64,000 nt of DNA from Capillidium heterosporum (GCA_016630905.1 WBMQ01000010.1:248001-312000), one strand, 5' to 3'; positions 25,135-39,937 are shown, counted from the stretch's first letter. Program-made: numbers and translations. The notes: generated from the letters alone by a model not told the origin.

Positions 25135-25914
25135 TTACGCCTTAACCTGATCCAAAATCCACTGACGGTAGCTAGCAGTTCTTGCCCAGATACTTGGATA
25201 TCCCTTGATCGCACAAGGTTTCCCCGAAGATGTAGTCCCAATAATGGTAGCCTTACCATTCTTTACTACGAACAGTGGGCCACCTGAATCCCCAATACAA
25301 GTATCTTTGCCACCTTCGCCAGCTGCACATACGTAAAAGTCCTTTTTAATAGGTTTACCTTCCAAAGACCAAACTTTGTTACATGCCTCATAGCTTACTA
25401 TAGGGATATCTACTTGCTGTAAAATATCAGAGTAAGGTCCATCTTTACTAACCATACCCCATCCGATGGCCGATACTAAAAGACCTGCCGAATCAGCTAA
25501 ACTACCATCGTCCAACTCGACTTGACCAATATCGCCAATTATAGAAGTGGCCAATTTCCATACAGCGACGTCGTTCTTAGTGATACCATTGTAGCTGGGA
25601 TGTACCTCTTTAGAGGTTACATTGACGATCTGACCATTTTCGGCTGAAGTCGATAGTAATAAGTTGTGACGGTGGTACTTGACTTGGTAGTCGGCGGCGA
25701 AATTTTGGGAGCAGTGGGCCGCTGTCAATACAAAGTCTTTGTTCAGCAGTATGCCACCGCACCACTGCGCTCTTTTCAAGGTAGTAGTTACCATCCATGG
25801 GTAGCGGAATTGAGGAGACACTTCATAACCGCCTACGATGCGTGATTGAGGTAGGTTGGGGATTAAAGCTTGGATGGCAGTGATAAGTAAAGGAAGGGCA
25901 AGGTATAGCTTCAT
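25135..25914 (-). CDS. secreted trypsin-like serine protease 2 (S1 family)
   Basis: Intronless, 259 residues. Signal peptide MKLYLALPLLITAIQAL, propeptide ending NLPQSR, mature start IVGGYEVSPQF. The triad is intact: TAAHCS, KNDVAVWKL, CIGDSGGPL; Asp189 is present (KDTCIGDS), so Lys/Arg specificity is expected. Position 214-216 reads SSG instead of SWG. It is most similar to trypsin 3 (26722-27501), sharing the C-terminal block SIWARTASYRQWILDQVKA, which points to a recent tandem duplication. The TATA-like GTATAAG lies about 37-46 bp upstream. Confidence 0.93.
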   Translation of the reverse strand: MKLYLALPLLITAIQALIPNLPQSRIVGGYEVSPQFRYPWMVTTTLKRAQWCGGILLNKDFVLTAAHCSQNFAADYQVKYHRHNLLLSTSAENGQIVNVTSKEVHPSYNGITKNDVAVWKLATSIIGDIGQVELDDGSLADSAGLLVSAIGWGMVSKDGPYSDILQQVDIPIVSYEACNKVWSLEGKPIKKDFYVCAAGEGGKDTCIGDSGGPLFVVKNGKATIIGTTSSGKPCAIKGYPSIWARTASYRQWILDQVKA

Positions 25915-25950
25915 AATTAGTTTTTAAAACTGGGAACTTGTCTCTACCAG

Positions 25951-25960
25951 TTACTTATAC
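25951..25960 (-). promoter_or_regulatory. TATA-like element of trypsin 2
   Basis: GTATAAGTAA on the minus strand, about 40 bp before the start codon. Confidence 0.45.
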
Positions 25961-26721
25961 AAATTTTCAAGTGGAAAAGGGTCGGTTGGATAACATCTGA
26001 TTCACTCATTTAGTGTTTGGTAACGTCAGCTGTACTGGCGATAACCAAACTGTACATCTTTTATAGTGTATACTCAATAGATAGTGACTAAAATTAAGTG
26101 TAGTGATCATTACTGCTTGCCTTGAATGTGTTGAGATGATTGCTCACATGATAGCAAATAGTATTAAAATTTTAAATAATGGTAGTGCAGTTGTTTTCGG
26201 AGTTCACTATCCGTCCGATCTATACTCATACCTATACAAACATATAAGGTGGAATTAGATATACCACACTGCATTCTACAAAGAGGTTTTGAACTTTTTG
26301 TTAATTTGTTTCCTATATGGTCCTATCTATGTAAACAAACTTAGCGTTCTTGGATCGAAATCTATCCCATGAAGTTAGGAATGTTATTACTTTGACTAAC
26401 AATTGCACTACTTTCAAAAATACATCGGTAGATCTAGTCGATTAAAATAGTATAGTTTATCGATATTTATTAGAATTATATGGTCGGTATGAAAAGTAGG
26501 TTTCCAAGCAAAGTTTTGGATTGTGTTTACATCTACACTTTGAAAAGTTATAACAAGTCTCAATATCAAAAAATTTGGTTAATTTAAAAGCTTTTATTAG
26601 TTTGATAAACATCCTTTGTTTTCGCTATAAGATAAATCATTTTAGCATCACCTTCTATTAGATAAACATATAAAAACAAGTGATATCAATTCTACTAATA
26701 CAGTCGTTTATTAAATTTCAA
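25961..26721. other. spacer between trypsins 2 and 3
   Basis: AT-rich, with no additional trypsin relic visible. Confidence 0.5.
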
Positions 26722-27501
26722 TTACGCTTTAACTTGATCCAAAATCCACTGACGGTAGCTAGCAGTTCTTGCCCAAATACTTGGATATCCCTTGAGGGCA
26801 CAAGGTTTTCCAGACGAAGTTGTTCCGATAATTACAGCCTTCCCATCCTTTTCGACGAACAAAGGACCACCCGAATCTCCTTCACAAGTATCTTTACCAC
26901 CTTCACCAGCTGCACATACATAAAAGTCCTTAGTAATTGGCTTACCCAGCTGCGACCAAACCTTGTTACAATCATCATAACTTACAATGGGAATATCTAC
27001 TTGGTTCAACACGTCAGAGTAAGGGCCATCTTTACTAAGTTTACCCCAACCTATAGCCGATACTAAACGGTTTGCTGAGTCAGCTAAACTACCATCATCC
27101 AATTCAACTTTGCCGACGTCACCTAAAATTGAAGTCTCCAGCTCCCAAACGGCAACATCGTTCTTAGTAGCCCCGTTGTAGTTGGGGTGGCTTACTACCG
27201 ACTTCACTTTGACTCTTTGGCCGTTCTCTTGAACAGTAGTGAGGCTGAGGTTATGCCTATGATAGTAAACTACGTAGTTGGCAGCTGGATCTTTGGAGCA
27301 GTGAGCGGCCGTCAGCATGAAGTTTTTGTTGAGCAAAATACCACCGCACCACTGCTGTCCTTTGTTAAGAGTGACGACCATCCAAGGATAGCGGAATTTA
27401 GGAGATACTTCATTACCACCAACGATCCGTGATTGAGGTAAGTTAGGTACTAAAGCTTGAATGGTAGTGATAAGTAAAGGAAGAGTAAGATATAACTGCA
27501 T
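26722..27501 (-). CDS. secreted trypsin-like serine protease 3 (S1 family)
   Basis: Intronless, 259 residues. Signal peptide MQLYLTLPLLITTIQAL, propeptide NLPQSR, mature start IVGGNEVSPKF. Triad residues in TAAHCS, KNDVAVWEL and CEGDSGGPL; Asp189 present (KDTCEGDS). As in copies 2 and 4 the 214-216 segment is SSG. It is a close tandem paralog of trypsin 2. A TATA box stands 38 bp upstream. It is likely secreted and self- or cross-activated by cleavage after Arg, since the activation site itself suits trypsin. Confidence 0.93.
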   Translation of the reverse strand: MQLYLTLPLLITTIQALVPNLPQSRIVGGNEVSPKFRYPWMVVTLNKGQQWCGGILLNKNFMLTAAHCSKDPAANYVVYYHRHNLSLTTVQENGQRVKVKSVVSHPNYNGATKNDVAVWELETSILGDVGKVELDDGSLADSANRLVSAIGWGKLSKDGPYSDVLNQVDIPIVSYDDCNKVWSQLGKPITKDFYVCAAGEGGKDTCEGDSGGPLFVEKDGKAVIIGTTSSGKPCALKGYPSIWARTASYRQWILDQVKA

Positions 27502-27538
27502 TGTTTTTTGATATGTAAGAAATTGATGCTTTTTGTTA

Positions 27539-27546
27539 TTTTTATA
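27539..27546 (-). promoter_or_regulatory. TATA box of trypsin 3
   Basis: TATAAAAA on the minus strand, 38 bp before the start codon. Confidence 0.55.
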
Positions 27547-28451
27547 CTTAAATTAGCATACGATTGTTTAGATTTAACTGTCTAATTTCATATATAGTTT
27601 GATGTTTACTGGGGCGGGTACCTATGTAGAATTAAAGATATGTAAACTGATCTTCTGATACTTATATAGCCACAGGATGTGTCAGTTTTACATGTCAAGC
27701 CTTGGCTCCCTATGTGACACATCCATTATATATAGGAGTCATATGTTTACCGGTAGTCTCCATAACATTTTAATGCTATTGAAAATAAAGTATGGAAACT
27801 TGGTGCTGATGATGAACCTACAGTAGTTGACATTTCCATGTGGTAGTCTACCTTATTAAAAGCTCTAACATTTGCCGTAGTGCCTGCCTCGGAGGATTAA
27901 GGTCCGACCGATTTTACATAGATGTTTGGCTTGACATAGTTTCTTATCGAACTAGATGCATCAAAGTAAATTGTATAGGTGGGAAATATAACTACATAAA
28001 CTGGTATTTGATAAAGGAGACGTACATAACAAAATTTGAACAGCCAATTTTTGGCAGCTTTGAGATAGATTTGCTTCGATGCCTATAGAAGCTCAAACAG
28101 TTGCACTAGCTTTAAAAACTATCGGTAGTTATAATTAGCTAAAATCGGTGTAATTTTCAAATAGTATCACATAGACTTTGTTCATTTTGTCAAGTGGATA
28201 TTCCAATTGAAATATATATATCCCTACAACAGTTGAATGATTTATTATTGGCATTACTATAGAATAGTACTACCAACTTAAATAGTTGGATGAAAACTAT
28301 GTATATATTAATAAAAAATTTAAGCAATATACTTGAGTTTTCTAACTTATTAAGATCCATCAATCGTACTATTGGTGTTTTCATTTAAAACTCACTTTAC
28401 AAAACTATACACTTCTTAAAGCCATCCTGGATATTCATTTGAATTTATTAA
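27547..28451. other. spacer between trypsins 3 and 4
   Basis: A plus-strand open stretch at 27840-28088 lacks an ATG start and any motif. No other feature seen. Confidence 0.5.
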
Positions 28452-29237
28452 TTAAACCCTGCTCTGGTCCAAGATCCACTGTCGGTAAGAAGCAGTTCGA
28501 GCCCAGATACTAGGGTAACCTTTGTTGGCACAAGGTTTACCAGAGCTGGTAGTACCAATGATAATAGCTTTACCGTTACGTTCAATAAACAAAGGACCAC
28601 CCGAATCTCCTTCACAAGTATCTTTACCACCTTCACCAGCTGCACACACGTAAAAATTCTTAGTAATCGGCTTACCCAGCTGCGACCAAACTTTGTTACA
28701 ATCGTCGTAACTAACAATTGGAATATCGACCTGCATCAAAACGGGGGAGAAAGGCCCATCCTTACTGGTTAGACCCCAGCCTAGAGCTGAAGCTTGCATA
28801 CCAGCAGAATCAGCGTAGAGCCCGCTATCCAACTCAACTTGACCTACGTTACCAATGATGGGGGTAGCTAGCTTCCAAACGGCAACATCGTTCTTGATAC
28901 TGAAAGAGTTGTACTGGGGATGGATTATTATAGAACTTACGTTGACTCGTTGACCATCTTCTTGCTTGTCAGGTAGGTAAACGTTGTGACGGTGGTAGAG
29001 TACGGCGTAGTCGCTAGGTGAGCCGGGCGAACAGTGTCCTGCCGTCAACAAGTAATTATTGTTGAGGAAGATACCACCGCACCACTGACGCATCAACTTG
29101 GTGGTGATTGCCATCCAGGGGTAGCGGAACTTGGGCGAAACTTCGTAGCCGCCTACGATGCGTGATTGGGGTAGGCTGGGGGGTGAAGCTTGGAAGCCGG
29201 TAATGAGTGTTGCTAATGCTAGGACTGAGAACTTCAT
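28452..29237 (-). CDS. secreted trypsin-like serine protease 4 (S1 family)
   Basis: Intronless, 261 residues. Signal peptide MKFSVLALATLITGFQA, propeptide PPSLPQSR, mature start IVGGYEVSPKF. The triad is intact, but the residue before the catalytic His is Gly (TAGHCS) rather than Ala; Asp is in KNDVAVWKL and Ser in CEGDSGGPL, with Asp189 (KDTCEGDS). It shares DIPIVSYDDCNKVWSQLG with trypsin 3 almost exactly, while its N-terminal half has diverged, which may reflect gene conversion of the 3' half. A TATA box lies 41 bp upstream. Confidence 0.93.
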   Translation of the reverse strand: MKFSVLALATLITGFQASPPSLPQSRIVGGYEVSPKFRYPWMAITTKLMRQWCGGIFLNNNYLLTAGHCSPGSPSDYAVLYHRHNVYLPDKQEDGQRVNVSSIIIHPQYNSFSIKNDVAVWKLATPIIGNVGQVELDSGLYADSAGMQASALGWGLTSKDGPFSPVLMQVDIPIVSYDDCNKVWSQLGKPITKNFYVCAAGEGGKDTCEGDSGGPLFIERNGKAIIIGTTSSGKPCANKGYPSIWARTASYRQWILDQSRV

Positions 29238-29277
29238 ATTTGAGTGTATAACTTTAAGATCATTGGATTAGGCTGAG

Positions 29278-29284
29278 TTATATA
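29278..29284 (-). promoter_or_regulatory. TATA box of trypsin 4
   Basis: TATATAA on the minus strand, 41 bp before the start codon. Confidence 0.55.
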
Positions 29285-30467
29285 CCTTTTGATATGGGAG
29301 AGCTTTTCGATGGTGTAGCTACTATAAAGTAGTCATCATATGTGCCATGACTTGTGATGCTAACATATGATACTGTGACCTGGTACTTCAAAATAGATTG
29401 AGACTGTATTTAACTCCTTTTGGGATTAGAAGATATCAGTATAGTTTTCGAAGTTTAGGCTTGGATACCCTGTGATGTGGCTAAAAATTTAATGAGTCAG
29501 CCTTTACATATTCTATTGAAAATAGTGCTCTAATTTTGAACTCATATTCCTGATTTGGTCATATTGATTTCTGTATCTTATATTAAATGTGAAACTACCA
29601 AACAAGTGACAAGGTCCAGGGTTTTGTAATTGATGGTTGACCTATTATAATTTCGCAGTAGCAATCACACTACCGATTGCTATAGATTTATAAAATTCAT
29701 AGGATCGATTCGGAAGACACTGGTTTCAAATTAATTTATTTCATTACTGAGTTAGATAAGCATGTCTTCGAATATCTACATTCTATTTTTAGCACTTTGC
29801 TACATTACTATAGTAGATACCTCCCATCCAAATTCACTATAGCATTAAGAATTAACAACTTGCATTTAGTATACACTATATACCATTTATATATGCACTT
29901 CAAAAGGCTATACAATATATATGTTTCAAACTAATTCAGTAGCCTTCAACCTTTTGAGTTTTTCTGTTTTTACATGAAAACTTAAACTATGAATATATCT
30001 TAGTGAGTTCCGTTAGAAATTATGTGTATTGTGTGGGTTGGGCCCACAGGGTTGAAGACCACTAAGTTAGTTCATCCATCACCATTGAATCCAACATCAT
30101 TCATCAGCTGTTCAAGTAATTGAAAGCAAAGATCACAAGGGTAAGCAAATTATATAGACAGTTCAGATGTCCCCGCTTTCAGCTACAAAAGGATACTTTC
30201 ATATACAATTAAGCTTTTTGGTAGAAGAGTAATGTGGTTTGGTGTATCGATCTAGACTTTGAAAGGATAATTTTATTTTAGGAGGTTGGATAGTTGATTC
30301 ATCTGTAGCTTCTCAATTTAACTTGATAGCTATAAAGCACCACCTTCAGTGCTAATATTAAAAGTCTTTATATAAAAGCAAACTCATTTCAAACATATAC
30401 AATAGAAGTTTTAATAATACCTTTTAGTTAAAATCCTATAAGCAATCCCCCCTCCTAAATTATAAGT
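29285..30467. other. spacer between the trypsin group and MCM6
   Basis: About 1.2 kb, AT-rich. Nothing recognised. Confidence 0.55.
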
Positions 30468-33365
<2,898 letters not shown>

Positions 33366-34640
33366 AGCTCTTGTTGATTTGGTTCTAAAAAGTAAAGGTC
33401 GTCGAAAGTTCAAATTTTACAAAGTAAATTTTGTATCATCAGTAACCAATAAGCTCCGGGCTGACTTGTACTTTTAGCTTCATAATCATCGGTTTAGACT
33501 ATTTGTCGCCTCGGAAAAGATAAAGTTTCTTGTTTTAGTTGAAAAATTCGATTCACTATTATAAAAGCGAAAATTACTTCCAGCAATTCCATTTTTACTT
33601 TGGTAAAACTGAATAATTTCAATTAGAGTTGCTGTAAAAAGCTAATAATGAGAAATTAATTCATAGAAATCTAAGTAACTCAAGCTTGAACTATATAATA
33701 ATATATTACTACACTTATAGTTAGCATACAAACAGCATTCTTAAAAGCTTAGTCTAGAGTATACTAGAGTGATATAGATAAGGAATTGTCGTTTACTTGG
33801 CTGATAACCAATTGAAAATTTGTATACAGTATATTTAAATTGCAATGCAATAGTTCTTTGTAGCTCACAATTAATTTGTACATCAATGGGATTATATAGC
33901 CTATGTATTCAGTAGATATCGTAAAATGAGTTTTTGAAGAAAGTTTCCAAAAATAATAGTCTCATGTATTTGGACAGGCTGTTTTCTTGTTCGGCTAATG
34001 ATTCCCTAAGCTAAAGTTAAACCAAGATAGAGAATTGCTAAGCCATCGAAAGAGAGTTGAATTGACTACTGTGCGCTTTGATACAATGTGTAGTTGTTAG
34101 CTGATTACCCTATCTCGACTAATATTTAATTTAACTACTGTCACCTTTGATTTAAAACTTTTGGATAAAATGTATAGTTGTTTTTGTTAGGATCTCTTCA
34201 ATATATACATGAAAGGTTTTATTGAGCACAAATTCAGTATTCTAGGTTGATATATTTATACTTATGAAGGGTTTGCTACTTAATTCTTGGATAGACAGGA
34301 TGCCTTTGAACAAGTTTCCTAGAAGCCAGTATTTAAAATCGCATAGACTATAGGTAGTGACTTGTTGCAGATGATCGATGGCCTAACTATAAAAGCACTT
34401 CACCTCATGTTTATTACTACCTCGAATATCGAATGAGATTATACCAAATTTATATCAGTGTTTAAAGGTAAAAACAATAAAGAAAAGCTATGTATTAAGA
34501 ATCCTTAAATTACGACAAGCGTAATCTAGTATAAAATCAAATAACTCGCAAACTTTGAAAATTAAAACAAACCATTTACTAAATAAAACGGCTAAGGAGG
34601 GTTCTAAATAAAGATGAATTACTTTAGAATCACGAACATT
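33366..34640. other. AT-rich spacer
   Basis: About 1.2 kb between MCM6 and the Rieske gene. Nothing recognisable. Confidence 0.55.
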
Positions 34641-35520
34641 TTATCCGATGATGAGCTTGCCCTCGGCGTCGTTGAAGCTGTACTGGGGGATCTCCAAATT
34701 GAGGGGGGCAGGTCCCTGACGGATACGTCCCGAGATGTCGTAGTGGGAACCGTGGCAAGGGCAGTACCAACCACCAAAGTCACCGGCCTCACCAAGAGGT
34801 ACACAACCCAAGTGAGTACAGATACCCAACATAACTAACCACTCAGGGCGCTGAACACGGTCGGCATCGGCTTCCTGGTGACGTAAACTAGAGACATCGA
34901 CGCTGTTGGCCTCTTCAATTTCCGAAGCAGTACGGTGGCGTACAAAGACGGGCTTACCACGCCACTTGATGACGATGTTCTTACCCTCGGGGATGGCATT
35001 CATGTCAATTTCAACCTTAGCCAAAGCTAAGACATCGGCTGAGGCAGCCATGTTGGATAAGAAGTCGGTGACGGTAGCCTTGGCAGCAACAGCAGATAAG
35101 ACACCGGTCGAACCTACCATGAAGTAAGCGAAGGAACGGTTGGTGTTATCGCCAGAACTCTTTCGGTAGGCTCCAAAGTCGGGAACTTGGGTCGTCGACT
35201 TGACGGCTAAAGCAGTGGAGAAAAGTCGTTGCTGAGCCGAAAATTTGTTGAGGGCTACATAAAAAACAGGTTAGTCAATGTAAAGGGAGTTGATTTGATA
35301 AAGTAGAATTAAAAGTACCCGTAAAAGCCGATTTATTAACTAAACCAATGGGTTGGACTGAGGTGTTGGAACCCCAAGCTTTTGAAGGTAAGGGAAGTTT
35401 ACCTTGTTTGGCGGCTACCCTGGTTGCGGTTTTGGACCAGGAGGTGGAGTTGAGGGGGGCGGTTACGCGGGTAGCGTTGACTACACTGGCGCTAAGTTTC
35501 GATGCTAATGACTGGACCAT
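34641..35520 (-). CDS. RIP1: ubiquinol-cytochrome c reductase Rieske iron-sulfur subunit
   Basis: 2Fe-2S subunit of mitochondrial complex III. Two exons (35520-35319, 35254-34641) give 271 residues. The N-terminal part is rich in Ser, Ala and Lys/Arg ([19 protein letters not shown]) as in mitochondrial targeting sequences. It is followed by a hinge and single membrane segment ([20 protein letters not shown]), and the cluster-binding motifs [10 protein letters not shown] and CPCHGSHYD with both Cys-His pairs and the disulfide cysteines. The C terminus [13 protein letters not shown] is typical. Identification is secure. Confidence 0.96.
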
Positions 35521-36262
35521 CTCTATCGTTTAGTTGCGTAGGTTAGGAAACCTTCAAATTTTCTAAATCTTAGATTGAAAAAGTTGGATATCTTGAAATT
35601 TCTAATCTTGATCTAAAATTTTATCGATGTTTACCCACCCAAATTCAGCCAATCGGATTTGAAAGGGAAGGCAACTCCAATTTAGATTTTCTAATTGGCC
35701 GTAAATTTGCAAGGAAAGCTTCATCAAGATTTGGTCAGACTTTTGAGGTTTCGTCAGATCTATCAGAAAGATCATAGCTGTTTGATAGAAGGTATATGGA
35801 ACCAACTATCGTTTCTCATTCAATGCTTTAGATCGAGGTCATTGGATTTTCGATTCTCTGAAAACCAATTGGAAACTAAATTTGCCAATATGCTATCTGA
35901 GATCAATAAAAATAGTATATGTATATTTTGTACATATTCTACTAATAAAACACTTTATATGTGCTTTTATCGCATCAAGTAGGAGTATAATTATTGTCAT
36001 ACCAAACAGAACTATTAAGTGGCTGAAAAGCTTATAATTGCTGCTACAGTAATAGTTTTATGCAAGGGTAGGTTGTAAATCCATTATGTTAAGCTGGCTT
36101 TAGTAAGCCTTGTAGACAATATATTAATCCAAGAGTAACCATTAACTACAAAGTTGACAAATTAGGCATAAATTTAAAACTGGACAAAAATGTAACCATA
36201 TAAAACATATATACAATTTAGAAAATATTAAAATATAATTAAAATCTGAAGGTTTAATTCAC
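35521..36262. other. spacer
   Basis: A 95-codon plus-strand open stretch at 35695-35982 has no ATG start and no motif. Nothing else is seen. Confidence 0.5.
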
Positions 36263-39200
36263 TCACTCATCAACAAAGTGCGGTTTATCAGTCGCCTCCC
36301 TGAAAGCCTCTAGATGTTCCTTAGTGCTCTCCAACATGTCCTTTGCCATCTGATGGACCTCTGTATCGACTCTATTGTACATCAGCGAGTTTTGGAACAT
36401 CAGCAGTATGTCTCGGATGAATTCATCGGTCGTATTGATAACCTACAGCTTTCAAGTTAATTTTATAGATAAAAAGTTCCTTTACGTTGTTTTTAACTCG
36501 GGTTCGTATGGTGTGGAGGTCCATAGGCTGCAGTACGATGTCATAGTAGTTGGGTGCCATGTTCTCCTTGATGGGGCGCTGGAACAGAGCAGCACACCTA
36601 TGGTTCCCAATATCCTTAAGGATCATGTAGGCCAGCTTTTTCCACTGCTTCTGCTGAGGGCTGTCCGACGGCTTGCTCATAGGGAATGGGGTACCGCCAT
36701 CGATGGGAGTGTCAGCGACGCTGTCAGTGGGAGGGATAGGACTGGGGTTGTTGAGTTCGCTTTGACCTGGAGGACCGGGTGGGGACCATCCAATTCTTGC
36801 GCTTACGGGGGCGCTTTCTAGGCGTTGACTGAGGTGTTGAGAGGTGGGGGTCGGTAGTTGGAGTCTGAACGGTGCCGTCACCTTCGATATCACCGTGGGG
36901 ATAGAAGTGATCTGCAGGTCGTCGAAGTGGGGTGGGTGTATCGATTCCAGTTTCGTTGGTTTGACCTTCATAGACTGGGGAGAGTTGAGTGGGCGGCACT
37001 AATTAAATAAATTGATTCATTGTTAACTATAAGCAAAATTTACCTTCGGGGGAATGACTTTCCGATCGTTCTTCCATCAGTTCACCTTTGATATCGATCG
37101 ATTCCATAGGTCCCTTGGCCTCAACTTCAACCTCAACTGGAGTGGCTGGACTTTGGTCAACGGGTTCCACCTTCGTATCTATCAAAGTTGGGGTAGCAGA
37201 TTGGGTACTTCCTCCTTCTTTTAGGTGCAGTTCTTCTTCCAAATCGTAACCTTCAGTTTGGTCTACTCTCTCTCTACCTACTGAAAGAGCATATAAGTAA
37301 AGTTTTATAAACAGATAAACGTACTTTGAGCCGATGATTTTTTTTCCTCTGAAACTGAGACGGATGATTTTGGTGAATCTGATGTTTGAGCCTCTTCACT
37401 AGATTCCCCCTCCTCTTTTAATTTCATTTCTTGCACTTCATCTTGAACTTCCTCTTCCTTGACATGGGATAGAAGTTTATCCGTTTTAGCTCCATCTATA
37501 TTATATTTGTTAAAAGCTTGAAGCTACTAAGAGTTGAATACTTTGAGCCAAGTCGATACTCTGTTGGCTGAGTTCCCATTGAGAGAAGGGGATTACCGCA
37601 TCTTTAAACTCCTCTTCCATTTTATTAACAGAGATGGGATTTACTTCTACATTCTCACCATCGGAATCTATAAAGCTTTTATTAAAATTTAATCCAATAG
37701 TGAGCATACCTTGAGCGTTTTCTTGGAGAGGTGAAGATCTACTAGAGTCCAAAACCTGGACCTCCTCACTGGATTCCGCTGCATTTGAAATACGTTCTTG
37801 TGTGTCAGTTGGAGATGGAATCCTCGCCATCTCCTTCTTCAGTTTGTTTGGAAAGGTCGGATTGGGAAGGCATGGGATCATTACTGGGGACTAATGGAGT
37901 TGATGTAGGATCATAGCCTTGCAGGTGTAAAGATGGCTTCCCGATCGCCTCGGTAGTGTTGGTAACAAGATACTCGTTTGTTGGTTTATCAGCTTCCAAG
38001 ATGGTTTCGAACTCGGCAGCCAATTTCTCCAATTCCAACTTCTCTACTATCAACATTCAATAACAGTCTTCAAATGCAGCAAGTCATTTACCTAAGTTTT
38101 CAACTGATAGAGGCTCTTCAATGTCAAAATCAATAGCTTCATCGATAGTCGGATCAACTGTAGAGCGGAATTTGGGCGGAGTTGTGTTTTGGGAGTTGGA
38201 TTTACTTTTGAAGAAATAGTCCAACGTTAAAATCTGTTTCGCTGATGCGCTTTTGGATCTTGCAGATTTCCTACCAAAATCTATTGGTCAAAAGGTTAGA
38301 GAATAATTAGAGTAAGTAAAGAGCCAAATTTACTGAATGAAGTGTCGGCCGATTTGGTCTTCCAGAAGGTAGAAGTGTCTGGTAAATTGCCGAAGCTGGT
38401 GTCACTGAGACTTGCTGATTTAATTTCTTCCTCATGGGACCGCTTTGCATCCGAGATCGCACTGAAGGGATCAAATTTGTCTTGCTCTTTAAAGATGATC
38501 AAATGCAGTGTATTAGAGTTTCAATTAGTGGAAGAGATCCTTACTTGTGTCCAAGGGTGTGGGTTCTTCAAGGATATTAGTATCAAGTGGCCCAACTTTA
38601 TCTATTTAGATTAGATTAATATAACTTGGATTCAAAATACTTGAAGTCAGATCGATGGTATCTTTAGAATCTGTAGAACAAAAGTTAAGTAGAACTCATT
38701 ATATAAAATTATTTAATTTACCCTGTAATTTTAGGGAGTTGGAATCTACCAAAGCCCCTTCAACAACCTTACCTTCAAATTCAACTTGATCATCAAACGC
38801 CGATGGGATAGGAATATCAGTCTCATCATTTGGTACTAAATATTCAAATTAGTTCAATGAAAAGCAAAAATTGATGTATTTACTTTGTTCAAAAAGATTA
38901 GGTTGATTGTTCAGATCCAAAGGGTCAGGTAGTTGGTAAAGGTTATCCACAGCTGAATTTAAACTATTCGTTGGATGGACAACTATACGAAGATTTCATA
39001 TTAGCCTTATAATCTTTAATATTTATCGAATAGCATAGACAAAAAACAAACGATTCCTTAAATAGAAACAATATAAATAATTATAGTGCTAAGGTGGCAA
39101 CTAGGATTCAACCACTTACTGTTATATTCTTTGGATGCATCCATTAATTCACTTTCCTCTTGTTGGTCTTTCGGTAGAATCGAAGGAGATTCTTTAGTTG

Positions 39201-39876
39201 GTAGGTCGATAGGGGACAGCAGTTTGAACTGATTGTCGAAAGATGCATTTTCAGAACTTATATCTATATCATCAAAATATAAAAAAGCAAATATTAATAA
39301 AGTGATACCTTGCTTTATAACTTCATTGAGTTCCTCCTCCGACTTATCTACATCAAAAACAGCTTAGTATTCAAACATAATGTCTAACTTACCTTTAGTA
39401 AACTCGCCATCTTCGTTATTTAATTTGCATTCCTTCAACCAATTTATTTTTCTATTTAAACTGTCGATCTCATTCTGCGTTTCCTTTATATACTTCTTCC
39501 GCAGATCACCAATAATAAACTGCATGGAGAATTCGGGTTTATTTTGGCTGGTGGTCCTTCTCCTATATTAAAAAATGGTTGGCTCTGTTTTAAAATAAAA
39601 ACTAGTGTACCTCTTAAATTTGGTAGACACGTAGTAGCTTTCTAAAAGGGATATATACTGGTCTTGGCATTCCTTTTAATGTAAAGAAAAAGTATTTAGA
39701 AAATGAATGAGTATCGAATAAAAGTAATATAAGGCTACCTTTGGGTCCAAGTTACATTTTGTCCATGGATGGTTTAGTATACCTAAAGATACCTTTTCCC
39801 AACTTTCGATCCCATGTTGCTTCGTTAAACTTAGTAGAACAAGGTGGAGCTTTACGATAGCCAATTTTTCACTCAT
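36263..39876 (-). CDS. bromodomain protein, BRD8/Bdc1-like (NuA4 complex)
   Basis: Many small exons. The N terminus MSEKLAIVKLHLVLLSLTKQ with ESWEKVSLGILNHPW and CQDQYISLLESYY resembles the SANT-like start of BRD8. It is followed by a coiled coil (KKYIKETQNEIDSLNRKINW). A long acidic, Ser/Glu-rich linker broken by about ten introns covers 37.0-39.4 kb. The C-terminal bromodomain (WKKLAYMILKDIGNH, NYYDIVLQPMDLHTIR, then DEFIRDILLMFQNSLMYN) has the acetyl-lysine Asn in MYN. BRD8 and fission-yeast Bdc1 are subunits of the NuA4/TIP60 histone acetyltransferase, so a chromatin role at promoters is inferred. The frame jump near 36790 is a 40-nt intron (36806-36767) inside a basic stretch RKRPR. The middle exon joins were not all checked. 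Confidence 0.75.
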
Positions 39877-39937
39877 TATATTTAAATTGTTGTATCTAAA
39901 CAGTCCAAGATCGAACTATGAAAAGTTGAAATAATGC

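Noticed and set aside
27840-28088. 82-codon plus-strand ORF between trypsins 3 and 4
   Set aside because: Begins with GTG rather than ATG and has no motif.
35695-35982. 95-codon plus-strand ORF beside the Rieske gene
   Set aside because: No ATG start, no motif and no promoter element; probably chance.
36767-36806. Apparent frameshift in the bromodomain gene
   Set aside because: A 40-nt stretch with GTAAGC donor and TCCAG acceptor removes it exactly and restores the frame, so it is an intron.
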